Notes: generated by a model from the sequence alone, not told the origin. 6,969 nt of DNA from Flavisolibacter sp. (GCA_017745135.1 JAGIAB010000160.1:4344-11312), one strand, 5' to 3'. Shown: positions 1 to 5,758, counted from the stretch's first letter. Numbers and translations: made by a program.

Positions 1-38
1 TAGTAAACGATAAAGCAGTCTTCCACGACTTTTATAAT

Positions 39-50
39 TGGGTTAACCCA
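39..50. repeat. 12-base perfect palindrome
   Basis: TGGGTTAACCCA reads the same on both strands. It lies in the gene-poor left end, ten bases before the hairpin at 60-86. It could be a regulator binding site or part of the interspersed repeat cluster; nothing in the sequence decides. Confidence 0.4.
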
Positions 51-59
51 GGCTACTCG

Positions 60-92
60 TCCCGCCTTCCTTGTCCGTCGGCGGGATTTTCA
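60..92 (+). terminator. Terminator-like hairpin, plus strand
   Basis: TCCCGCC (60-66) pairs perfectly with GGCGGGA (80-86) across a 13-base loop, and ATTTTCATTT follows on the plus strand. This resembles a factor-independent terminator for transcription entering from the left edge, although the T tract is interrupted. On the minus strand no T run follows the stem, so it would not terminate fecR transcription well. It may instead be another interspersed palindrome. Confidence 0.35.
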
Positions 93-147
93 TTTAGGCT
101 AACCAAGAGCTCATGTTTCAATGCTGTCATCCTTTTCACACCTGTCA

Positions 148-193
148 TCCCGAACTTATGAGGAAGCGCAGCTTCAGCATCATAAGTTCGGGA
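148..193. repeat. Long nested inverted repeat (interspersed palindrome)
   Basis: TCCCGAACTTATGA (148-161) is a perfect 14-base inverted match to TCATAAGTTCGGGA (180-193). A smaller hairpin, GAAGC/GCTTC (163-167 and 171-175), sits inside the loop. The left arm follows CACCTGTCAT (139-148), and TGTCATCC also begins other repeats at 125, 143 and 251. There is no T tract on either side, so it reads as a mobile palindromic repeat rather than a terminator. It lies downstream of the fecR stop, where it could protect the 3' end of the mRNA. Confidence 0.6.
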
Positions 194-250
194 CCTGCCC
201 ATCAACAACAACGCAATCATCCTTTCATACTCATTTTCAAATTTGCACAT

Positions 251-274
251 TGTCATCCTGAGCTTGCCGAAGGG
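251..274. repeat. Interspersed repeat copy 1, abutting fecR stop
   Basis: TGTCATCCTGAGCTTGCCGA (251-270) plus AGGG ends exactly where the fecR stop codon (275-277) begins. It shares the core GTCATCCTGAGCTTGNCGAAG with the copy inside fecR at 541-563. I recall this sequence type as common, dispersed and intergenic in Bacteroidota genomes. Confidence 0.65.
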
Positions 275-1522
275 CTAAGGCATCACAATTAGCTTTCTCC
301 CTTCAAGCCTGAAATGCACATTGCTCTCTTCCAGTATGCGCAGCACCTTGGAAAGGTTGGCATGTCTGTCCATTTGTCCTGCAAACCTTCTTTCCGGTAT
401 TTGTCCCTCGTAACTTACATCCACATCATACCACCTTGCTATCTGCCGCATAACCGTTGGCACATCACTTCCGCTAAACTGGAAGTACCCGTTCTTCCAG
501 GCCATCACGCCATCTACGTCAACATCATTCACAACATGAATGTCATCCTGAGCTTGTCGAAGTACGGCCTGCTGTCCCGGGGCAATAATGAGCGATGGCC
601 TGTCACCCTTGTCAGGCTGAGCCCCGCCGAAGCCCTGTCCAAGGGTCACTCTTACGCTTCCTTCCAGCAAGGTCAACTTAATAGCCTGTTCATCGTCATA
701 AGCATTCACATTAAAATGCGTACCCAGAACCGTTACTTCCATACCACCTTTACCAACTTTAAAAGGTTTATCAGCATCGTGGGCCACTTCAAAATAAGCC
801 TCACCGGTTATAGACACTTTCCTTTCCTTACCAACAAATGCCACAGGGTAAGTAACAGAGCTACCGGCATTCAGCCACACACGGCTGCCATCCGAAAGTG
901 TCATATCAATCACCTTACTGCCTCTTGGATTAGTAAGTGTATTGTAAACCAACTCGTTGCCGCCCTTGTCAGGCTGAGCTCCGTCGAAGCCCTGTTGAAG
1001 AGCACTATACGCAATCTGTCCATTGGCCAGTTTCACCAGCTTTACATTTCCCTGTAATGCCAGTTGCCCGTTATTTACGCTGTCTAAATAAACGCTTTGT
1101 CCATTGGCCAGGGTTACCATGGCCCGATTGGTAGCCGGCGCTTTTACATCGGTAGGCAGGGCCGGGTTAGAAACGGCAACCTCGTTTCCTTTCTTATGGT
1201 TGAAGAACCCATACCAGGCGCCGGCGCCAAGCACCAGCACTATAATTGCAGCCGCCGCCGCCGCTATGCGCCGGAATGGATACAGCCTTCGCACAGGCTT
1301 TGATTCCGTTAGCAGCACCTTGCTAAGCATCTTATCCATTTTAGTCTGGTCTAAACGGGCAAAAGGAGCATTGTGCAATCCTTGTTGCAAGATGCCTTTG
1401 ATAGCTGGTTCATTTTCGTGGTCATTAATCAACTCGCACAACTCCTCAAACTCTGCCTCACTCACTTCATTCTGCGAAAACTTCTCCAGCAAAAAATCAA
1501 GTCTGTTTGGATCAACTGCCAT
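275..1522 (-). CDS. fecR: FecR-family anti-sigma factor, inner-membrane signal transducer
   Basis: This 415-residue single-pass membrane protein would hold an ECF sigma factor inactive until an outer-membrane TonB-dependent transducer signals through its periplasmic part. The N-terminal roughly 80 residues are acidic and helical (LLEKFSQNEVSEAEFEELCE), fitting the cytoplasmic sigma-binding region. A membrane segment lies at about 86-107 (alanine run, then IIVLVLGAGAWYGFF). The FecR core spans about 195-295 (NPRGSKVIDMTLSDGSRVWLNAG, GEAYFEVAHDADKPFKV, LGTHFNVNAYDDE). The C-terminal DUF4974-like domain is at about 340-413 (AWKNGYFQFS, QIARWYDVDVSYEG). The start is ATG at 1522, about 70 bases below an ECF-like promoter. 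Residues 176-187, 295-306 and 320-328 are encoded by interspersed repeats that stay in frame. Normally an ECF sigma gene lies just upstream and a receptor gene downstream; neither is seen here. Family assignment is firm; the signal and sigma partner are unknown. Confidence 0.93.
   Translation of the reverse strand: MAVDPNRLDFLLEKFSQNEVSEAEFEELCELINDHENEPAIKGILQQGLHNAPFARLDQTKMDKMLSKVLLTESKPVRRLYPFRRIAAAAAAIIVLVLGAGAWYGFFNHKKGNEVAVSNPALPTDVKAPATNRAMVTLANGQSVYLDSVNNGQLALQGNVKLVKLANGQIAYSALQQGFDGAQPDKGGNELVYNTLTNPRGSKVIDMTLSDGSRVWLNAGSSVTYPVAFVGKERKVSITGEAYFEVAHDADKPFKVGKGGMEVTVLGTHFNVNAYDDEQAIKLTLLEGSVRVTLGQGFGGAQPDKGDRPSLIIAPGQQAVLRQAQDDIHVVNDVDVDGVMAWKNGYFQFSGSDVPTVMRQIARWYDVDVSYEGQIPERRFAGQMDRHANLSKVLRILEESNVHFRLEGRKLIVMP
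541..563. repeat. Interspersed repeat copy 2, in frame inside fecR
   Basis: TGTCATCCTGAGCTTGTCGA plus AGT matches copy 1 (251-274) across the core with one substitution. On the minus strand it is translated as LRQAQDD within fecR residues 320-328. It falls between GQQAV and IHVVND, a junction where FecR relatives have a short loop. Confidence 0.7.
606..638. repeat. Interspersed repeat copy 3, in frame inside fecR
   Basis: This is a 33-base unit beginning CCCTTGTCAGGCTGAGC. It is identical to 963-995 except for two bases. Read on the minus strand it encodes GQGFGGAQPDKG (fecR residues 295-306), between VRVTL and the segment leading to LIIAPGQQ. It is related to copies 1 and 2 through GTCA-N-(G/C)CTGAGC and CGAAG. 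Confidence 0.7.
963..995. repeat. Interspersed repeat copy 4, in frame inside fecR
   Basis: This is the second 33-base unit, matching 606-638 at 31 of 33 positions and in the same orientation and reading frame. It encodes QQGFDGAQPDKG (fecR residues 176-187), between AYSAL and the start of the FecR core (ELVYNTLTNPRG). The near identity suggests a recent insertion or gene conversion. Confidence 0.7.
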
Positions 1523-1592
1523 ACTAAAGCTGCTTCGTTAATAGGTAAGGGATGAAACACAAAAACACAATTCCATAACCTGTTCACATAAG

Positions 1593-1619
1593 TAGACGGA
1601 GCAAAAAGGATTTATACCC
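1593..1619 (-). promoter_or_regulatory. Putative ECF-type promoter P1 upstream of fecR
   Basis: On the minus strand GGGTATAAA (1619-1611) is followed after 12 bases by CGTCTA (1598-1593), then about 70 bases of leader to the fecR ATG. The CGTC-like downstream element and short spacing suit an ECF sigma factor rather than the Bacteroidota housekeeping pattern. The surrounding 50 bases (1591-1640) align without gaps to 2001-2050, upstream of the small ORF. The shared 13-base block GATTGGGTATAAA and CGTCTA have identical spacing in both. Assignment to an ECF sigma factor is inference. Confidence 0.45.
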
Positions 1620-1649
1620 AATCGTCCTGAAATTTTTTTTAAAAGAGGA

Positions 1650-1973
1650 TCACACAGCCTTTTCAAGCTCATTGGATGCACACAGAACCATTTGTAATTC
1701 AGGCTTATTGGCCTCATAACCCTCATGGTCGTAGTAAAACTTTCGTCCTGTAGGGTAAATATTGTTTATCTCACTTAACGGAAGACTAACCCAGGCAGGT
1801 TCATATCCTCTGCCTTCGCCATTGGTCTGAAACCCAAAAAGAACATATTGGTAGTTACCAACCATCCCGAACAAATAAGGCTCAATTAAAATAAGCAATG
1901 AATGACTTTGAACAAGCAATGACTTCCTGCTTTCAATTGCGTTCACAATATGTCTTTCATACTTATGGACCAT
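1650..1973 (-). CDS. Small hypothetical protein (107 aa)
   Basis: I do not recognise this protein. It has 107 residues, starts at ATG 1973 and ends at TGA 1650. It has no signal peptide or convincing membrane span, though residues 25-48 are hydrophobic and aromatic-rich (LLILIEPYLFGMVGNYQYVLFGF). Tyrosine and glycine are frequent (GEGRGYEPAW, GRKFYYDHEGYEANK). It lies where a sigma-factor gene would usually stand next to fecR but has no sigma region 2 or 4 features. Its start is 30 bases below the ECF-like block P2, so it may be co-regulated with fecR. The same frame stays open upstream to a TAA near 2023 without another ATG, so either the ATG at 1973 is the start or the gene has lost its 5' end. 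It stops 127 bases before fecR. Confidence 0.55.
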   Translation of the reverse strand: MVHKYERHIVNAIESRKSLLVQSHSLLILIEPYLFGMVGNYQYVLFGFQTNGEGRGYEPAWVSLPLSEINNIYPTGRKFYYDHEGYEANKPELQMVLCASNELEKAV

Positions 1974-2002
1974 CTCAAAAATTTGGGTGCAGACTTGCTC
2001 AA

Positions 2003-2029
2003 TAGACGAACGAAAAGTCCTTTATACCC
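2003..2029 (-). promoter_or_regulatory. Putative ECF-type promoter P2 upstream of the 107-aa ORF
   Basis: GGGTATAAA (2029-2021 on the minus strand), a 12-base gap and CGTCTA (2008-2003) copy the layout of P1 exactly, 410 bases away. The ATG of the small ORF follows 29 bases later. The flanks are only partly conserved, so this looks like a shared regulatory site or an old duplication rather than a recent copy. Confidence 0.42.
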
Positions 2030-2096
2030 AATCACCACTAAAATTTATTTGCAATCCAGTCGAAGACAATCGCCTTCGCACCTGTCATCGGAACTA

Positions 2097-2124
2097 AATG
2101 AGTTTGCAAATGTTATTTCAAAAA
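2097..2124 (+). repeat. IS630 left terminal inverted repeat
   Basis: Begins AATGAGTTTGCAAATGTT just after TA (2095-2096). It matches the reverse complement of 3213-3240, with mismatches at positions 2, 9, 19 and 25 of 28. The transposase stop codon (2113-2115) lies within it. Confidence 0.85.
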
Positions 2125-2680
2125 AGAGCCTTTTAACCAAAAGTTTTTTGACTTAATGCCTGCTTTTATCAAGGTTTGTTCATTGGTTAAACCATGCAAA
2201 TAGTTTTCCGCCGCCCTTGCATGCTCCTCAATACTTGGATATTGGTAATTGGCGGAGACATCGGCTTTAAGGCATTTAAAGAGTTGATCCACACAGTTTA
2301 GTTCGGGACATTGTTTCGGCAACCACACCAAAGTAATCTTCAGTTTTCGAGCCAGCCTTTGGCTCTCTTCGGCAGTGTGCAGGCCGGCCTTATCCAATAT
2401 CAAATACACCGGACAGCGGTAGTGCTGGTGGATTAGTTTTAAGAAGTCCTGAAAGTTCTCTTGGTTCATGCCACGACGGACCATCACCAGTCGTCTGCCG
2501 TTCTTTGGATTTAGCGCACAAAAAAGTACCCGCTGGGCACCCAAGCCCACTGATGCCCACCAGGGCCTGCCTTCCTTTCCTGGACCAGCTGCGCCTGAGT
2601 ACTGGAAAGAGCCTTAAGATGGTTTCATCTTCAAAGAGGACGGTAGCTGTAATTGGCCTTGAGCCTAGCCTTCGAACGAT
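2113..2680 (-). pseudogene. IS630 transposase, catalytic DDE part (OrfB), frame-disrupted
   Basis: The catalytic half is readable in two frames. From about 2680 to 2540 the -1 frame gives FEDETILRLFPVLRRSW, with the first catalytic Asp codon at 2627-2629, followed by ISGLG. From about 2538 to 2113 a different frame, the same one as OrfA, gives AQRVLFCALNPKNGRR. It carries the second Asp in LILDKAGLH (codon 2392-2394) and the third acidic residue in PELNCVDQL (codon 2287-2289). The last two acids are 34 residues apart, as expected for IS630/Tc1. Removing one base near 2539 would join ISGLG to AQRVLF, so there is a one-base gain (or two-base loss). The third acid is Asp rather than the more usual Glu, and Lys follows the second Asp where Asn is common. 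A GTG at 2550 could start a fragment but would omit the first catalytic residue. Confidence 0.75.
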
Positions 2681-3186
2681 CGCCCCTTTTTTTGAATGCG
2701 GTTCACTTCTTTTTCTTCATAAATGTAGCGGGGACGCTTGCACTCGAGCCCCATCGCCTTCATCCTTCTATACAAGGTATAGCGGCTGATCCCACAGCCA
2801 TACAACTTATTTAAGTGTTGGGCCAAAAGCGCTACCGTCCACACATTATACCGGTAGCCCAGTGAGAAGGGATTTTGGTCCAGCACCCCTAAGATTCGCC
2901 CAGGGGTGATGGCAGGTGCTACCAGGGGCCGGCCGCTCTTGGGCGCATCCAAAAGACTGGAGGGGTGGTGATGTTGCAGATACGTCTCCACCCACCGGTA
3001 GACAATCCGTTTGCTGATGGCGTACAGCTGGGCCACTTTTGGGACCTCCAGTCCTTTCACCACCAACAGCACGGACTGCAACCGGATGTACACCCGCTTC
3101 TCTGTGGAAGCCTCGATGGCCTTTTGAAGGCGCCGTTTATCGTAGCGGTCAAAACCCAGCTCTGAAGGACTTCTTGGTTTTCGCAT
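2665..3186 (-). CDS. IS630 transposase, N-terminal DNA-binding part (OrfA)
   Basis: These 173 residues form the DNA-binding half of an IS630-family transposase, which recognises the inverted repeats. A first helix-turn-helix lies around residues 40-70 (LVVKGLEVPKVAQLYAIS, IVYRWVETYL). A proline/glycine linker follows (DAPKSGRPLV), then a second winged-helix-like region at about 115-150 (WTVALLAQHLNKLYG, ISRYTLYRRMKAMGL). The frame ends at TAG 2665, eight codons after the slippery run AAAAAAAGGGG (2693-2683). In the -1 frame the protein continues as KKGAIVRRLGSRPITATVLFEDET, which is the expected junction to the catalytic domain. The start is ATG 3186. It is real coding sequence but incomplete unless ribosomes shift frame. 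Confidence 0.8.
   Translation of the reverse strand: MRKPRSPSELGFDRYDKRRLQKAIEASTEKRVYIRLQSVLLVVKGLEVPKVAQLYAISKRIVYRWVETYLQHHHPSSLLDAPKSGRPLVAPAITPGRILGVLDQNPFSLGYRYNVWTVALLAQHLNKLYGCGISRYTLYRRMKAMGLECKRPRYIYEEKEVNRIQKKGRSFEG
2686..2692 (-). promoter_or_regulatory. A_AAA_AAG slippery heptamer, possible programmed -1 frameshift
   Basis: In the OrfA frame the codons are CAA AAA AAG GGG, so the minus-strand heptamer at 2692-2686 is A_AAA_AAG in exactly the phase used for -1 slippage. The zero frame stops at TAG 2665, while the -1 frame opens into the DDE domain. Split reading frames joined by such shifts are known among IS630-family elements. I do not see a clear stimulatory stem directly downstream. 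Confidence 0.55.
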
Positions 3187-3212
3187 CCTTCAAGCTAGCC
3201 TTCTTCGCGGTA

Positions 3213-3240
3213 TTTGTGAAAAAACATTTGCTAACTCACT
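3213..3240 (-). repeat. IS630 right terminal inverted repeat
   Basis: Read inward on the minus strand it begins AGTGAGTTAGCAAATGTT, pairing with the left end. TA (3241-3242) lies directly outside. This end is upstream of the transposase start and probably contains its promoter. Confidence 0.85.
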
Positions 3241-3310
3241 TAGCAGGGCGGCACCGCTGCAATAGCAAGGTCTTTATCCAAATTGAGAACTATTGAAATC
3301 CAACTTTAAT

Positions 3311-5704
3311 CTAATAAGGACCAGACAAATCTTCGTGTTGTTCAATTGGAACAATTGTATCAAAATCAATTGTAGAATCTTGACCAACACTTTTACACAA
3401 TGCACAGTATTGCTCAACATCGGATTCTTTTATTTTTTTAAGAACAATTATTGCCACCTTCTTAAATTCAGAAACATCGATTGGTACAACACTTCGATCA
3501 AATTGCTCTTCAAGATGTGAAAACTCATTATATAATCTATTAACCAAGTTATAAGAAGCCATATCCAGAGCAAAGAATTTTTGTAGTCTTTCCGGTGCAC
3601 TCAAGCTTTGATCAGGATATTTAAAGAAAAGATATGCCTCTAAAAATTTCCTTACGTTATTGCCAAAATTGTATTGATGCTTTTCTGCAATGACCTCTTC
3701 GCTTTCCGAAGCACATTGGTAGATTTCATTAAAGAGAAAATTGAATTCCGTAATGTACTTTTTTAAATAATCAGGTGCTTTAACTAACATAGTTAAGCTC
3801 TTACTGCGTTTCTGCATTAAAAAGTAAGAAGTCTCGTCGCCCTTCGGCTTGGTCAAACGTTTAATGTATTTTAAGAAATCAAGATTGTGTGTCGATATAA
3901 ACAGTTGATGATATTTAACTGACTTTGCGATCACGGTTTCAATCAAACTAAAAATAAAAAAGGTATGATTGCTATCAAGACTTGAAATTGGATCATCAAT
4001 ATAAATAATTAAGCTATTTGATTCCACCTTAAGCTCGTCTTCCATCTTTGCAATGAAATAGCAAAATGAGATAAGGCTGCATTCACCTTCACTCAAGTTA
4101 TTAGCATCAATATTATCCCGCTGAATTTTGAACTTTTGTGTAGAATCTTCGTCTTCAAAAGCAATTAGTTTCAATTCTTCATGTCCAAAAAAGTGAGACA
4201 AATATCGGTTCACAAGCTCTGCACCTCTTGTTTCGTCTTTAGACTTTGCTACAAGAATTCTTTTTTCTTCTATCAATTGTCCCACCTTGCCCTCAAGAGT
4301 AATTTTGTCACTTTTTTCCGCCTCTAATTCATTTTTCTTTATCTCTATTTCATCAAGTTGATCTTGATACAGTATTAATTTTTTAAATTCAGCCACTTCA
4401 GACAACCTCAGTTTTTCTCTAGCTGCATTTTGATCCTCTGACAAAGTTTTTGTACGCTTATTGTGCTCTTCGATCAAAACATTGAATTCTGTTATAATTT
4501 CCAAGAGTTTCTCCGAGTTATCAGAGATAGAGAGGAGCTCAAAATCTTGAAAAATATCTTCCTTCCTTTTTTTTACTTCCGAAATCAAAACGTCAATATT
4601 GAGCTTGTATTCATCAGTTTCTGTAACCCATCTTTGTTCAATTTTTTTAAATCTTTCCTGAAGATCAAAGTAAAATTGTTCGGCTTTCAAGAGAAGAAAG
4701 CTCTCTAAAAGCACTTTCGATTTTTCCAGGGTTTCAACTAAAGTTTCAATTCTCCTCCGTAAATCCTCCGATTCTTTTACAAAATGTGCATCTAACTTTT
4801 CCCACAAGTCTGCAGGTAATGGATTTCCACAAAATCCACATGTACTTCTTTTCCCTTTGTGCTTATCAATGCCATCTCTAACCCACGCTTGCAATAAAGC
4901 ATCTTGCACAAGATCCGTGATTGGCTTCGATGGACTAATTCGTTTTTCTACAATTTCTTTTGTGGTGCTATAGTATGACTGAAATTGGGTTTGCGTCTGT
5001 ATAACTCCTTTTATATCTGGCTTAGGCTGCTCACTCAACAACTTTAAAAATTCTTCCTTTTGAGGACTTGAAAGAATGTCTCCGTCCGTAACAGAATCTA
5101 TTTCCTTTTTTATGTGAGTAATGTAGTAAACGGGAATAGCATAGGTTGCCGTATCGTTCTTGATAAATTTTGCTTTCTCTTGCAACATTTTTTCTAAACC
5201 TTCTGATTTTAACCGAAGATTTTTCTCCTTCTCAGCAAACCCAACTTGCTTTTCATGAAACTGAAATATGAGGCCAGATGAAGATTCTACACTACCTAAC
5301 TGCGTATCGATATCTCTTATTTGTTTGTCAAGTTCAACATTGACCTCTCCCAAAATTGTAAAAGGGATGATTGTACCATCGGGATTATGAAGCCAACTCA
5401 AATTCTCTTTAACAAAATCATTATTATAAACCCTGAATTTCAAAGGCCCCTCATAAGTCTTGACATCCGAATTAGATAGAAGCGAGCCGTCATACAACTT
5501 AAATTGAAACTGGGAGTCGCAATAATGTCTATGCATTTCTTTCTTTTCTATGCACCTAAAAATCCTTGATAAAGTTGTCTTTCCCGAATAGTTGCGGCCA
5601 TAGATAATATTCAGCTTTTTAAAAAAAAGGGCATTCCCAAAATGTTCAGTCCAGTTATAGTTATTGAATTGACCGAACTTTTTAATATCGATTTCTTTAA
5701 CCAT
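3311..5704 (-). CDS. RloC/PrrC-like ABC ATPase with zinc hook and C-terminal anticodon-nuclease motif
   Basis: This protein of about 797 residues (ATG 5704; an adjacent GTG at 5707 adds one) is probably a stress- or phage-activated tRNA nuclease of the AAA_13/RloC group. Walker A is GRNYSGKT (36-43). A long charged, coiled-coil-prone region runs from about 125 to 490. It is interrupted by CGFC (289-292), placed like the Rad50-type zinc hook found in RloC. The ABC signature is LSEGE (537-541), Walker B is LIIYIDDP (565-572) followed by ISSLD, and the switch His is in STHN (606). The C-terminal domain has R685-x3-E689 (NNVRKFLEAY) and NEFSH (His730). This matches the Arg-x3-Glu...His triad of PrrC/RloC nucleases in the HEPN group. 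The length fits RloC and is about twice that of PrrC. It lies 100 bases below an HNH gene and is AT-rich. Known RloC proteins remove the tRNA wobble nucleotide; that activity is inferred here, not shown. A DNA-end-sensing ATPase with another effector is the alternative. Confidence 0.85.
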   Translation of the reverse strand: MVKEIDIKKFGQFNNYNWTEHFGNALFFKKLNIIYGRNYSGKTTLSRIFRCIEKKEMHRHYCDSQFQFKLYDGSLLSNSDVKTYEGPLKFRVYNNDFVKENLSWLHNPDGTIIPFTILGEVNVELDKQIRDIDTQLGSVESSSGLIFQFHEKQVGFAEKEKNLRLKSEGLEKMLQEKAKFIKNDTATYAIPVYYITHIKKEIDSVTDGDILSSPQKEEFLKLLSEQPKPDIKGVIQTQTQFQSYYSTTKEIVEKRISPSKPITDLVQDALLQAWVRDGIDKHKGKRSTCGFCGNPLPADLWEKLDAHFVKESEDLRRRIETLVETLEKSKVLLESFLLLKAEQFYFDLQERFKKIEQRWVTETDEYKLNIDVLISEVKKRKEDIFQDFELLSISDNSEKLLEIITEFNVLIEEHNKRTKTLSEDQNAAREKLRLSEVAEFKKLILYQDQLDEIEIKKNELEAEKSDKITLEGKVGQLIEEKRILVAKSKDETRGAELVNRYLSHFFGHEELKLIAFEDEDSTQKFKIQRDNIDANNLSEGECSLISFCYFIAKMEDELKVESNSLIIYIDDPISSLDSNHTFFIFSLIETVIAKSVKYHQLFISTHNLDFLKYIKRLTKPKGDETSYFLMQKRSKSLTMLVKAPDYLKKYITEFNFLFNEIYQCASESEEVIAEKHQYNFGNNVRKFLEAYLFFKYPDQSLSAPERLQKFFALDMASYNLVNRLYNEFSHLEEQFDRSVVPIDVSEFKKVAIIVLKKIKESDVEQYCALCKSVGQDSTIDFDTIVPIEQHEDLSGPY

Positions 5705-5725
5705 CACAGTAAGTTTTGATGGCAG

Positions 5726-5756
5726 CTAATGTAGCGTTCTTCATTTTACAAAACAA
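5726..5756 (-). promoter_or_regulatory. Possible Bacteroidota housekeeping promoter for the ATPase gene
   Basis: TTG (5756-5754), a 20-base gap and TACATTAG (5733-5726) differ by one base from the TTG/TAnnTTTG pattern of Bacteroidota primary sigma factors. The ATG at 5704 follows 21 bases later. The 100-base gap after the HNH gene leaves room for a separate promoter, but this short match could arise by chance. Confidence 0.3.
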
Positions 5757-5758
5757 CC

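Larger units (their letters stand above)
2097..3240 (-). mobile_element. IS630-family insertion sequence, complete ends
   Basis: This is a 1144-base element with imperfect terminal inverted repeats (24 of 28 positions match) and TA directly outside both ends (2095-2096 and 3241-3242). TA is the target duplication of the IS630/Tc1 group. It carries one transposase locus on the minus strand, split into an N-terminal helix-turn-helix frame and a C-terminal DDE frame. The ATG is 54 bases inside the right end, and the stop codon falls inside the left repeat. The element is GC-rich compared with the defence genes to its right. Its insertion separates that module from the fecR region. Both ends look intact, but the transposase reading frame does not, so autonomous movement is doubtful. 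Confidence 0.9.

Noticed and set aside
3..161. Open plus-strand frame from the left edge (VNDKAVFHDFYNWVNPGY...)
   Set aside because: The first part looks protein-like, but the frame continues through the terminator-like hairpin and ends inside the long palindrome. Too short and unsupported to call a partial gene.
53..256. 67-residue minus-strand reading frame below fecR
   Set aside because: It runs through the hairpins and TGTCATCC repeats and has no protein-like pattern; its content is explained by the repeats.
139..274. TGTCATCC repeats as a CRISPR array
   Set aside because: Spacing is irregular, copies are divergent, and the same units occur inside coding sequence; no cas genes are present.
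314..1541. Several plus-strand frames opposite fecR
   Set aside because: They are shadows of the well-supported fecR coding strand and resemble no family.
1621..1645. A/T run between the 107-aa ORF and fecR as a terminator
   Set aside because: There is a T-rich run but no stem before it on the minus strand.
2551..2664. Stretch between the two transposase frames as a non-coding gap
   Set aside because: It is coding in the -1 frame (FEDETILRLFPVLRRSW), so the gap is a frame change rather than an intergenic region.
3243..3260. GCAG...CTGC hairpin just outside the IS right end, as terminator of the ATPase gene
   Set aside because: The stem is short and bulged and has no T tract in either the present or the reconstructed empty-site sequence.
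2505..3296. Plus-strand frames opposite the transposase
   Set aside because: They overlap a recognised IS630 transposase on the other strand and have no domain features.
3293..3520. Plus-strand frame at the 3' end of the ATPase gene
   Set aside because: Low-complexity Phe/Asn/Ile-rich translation from AT-rich antisense DNA.
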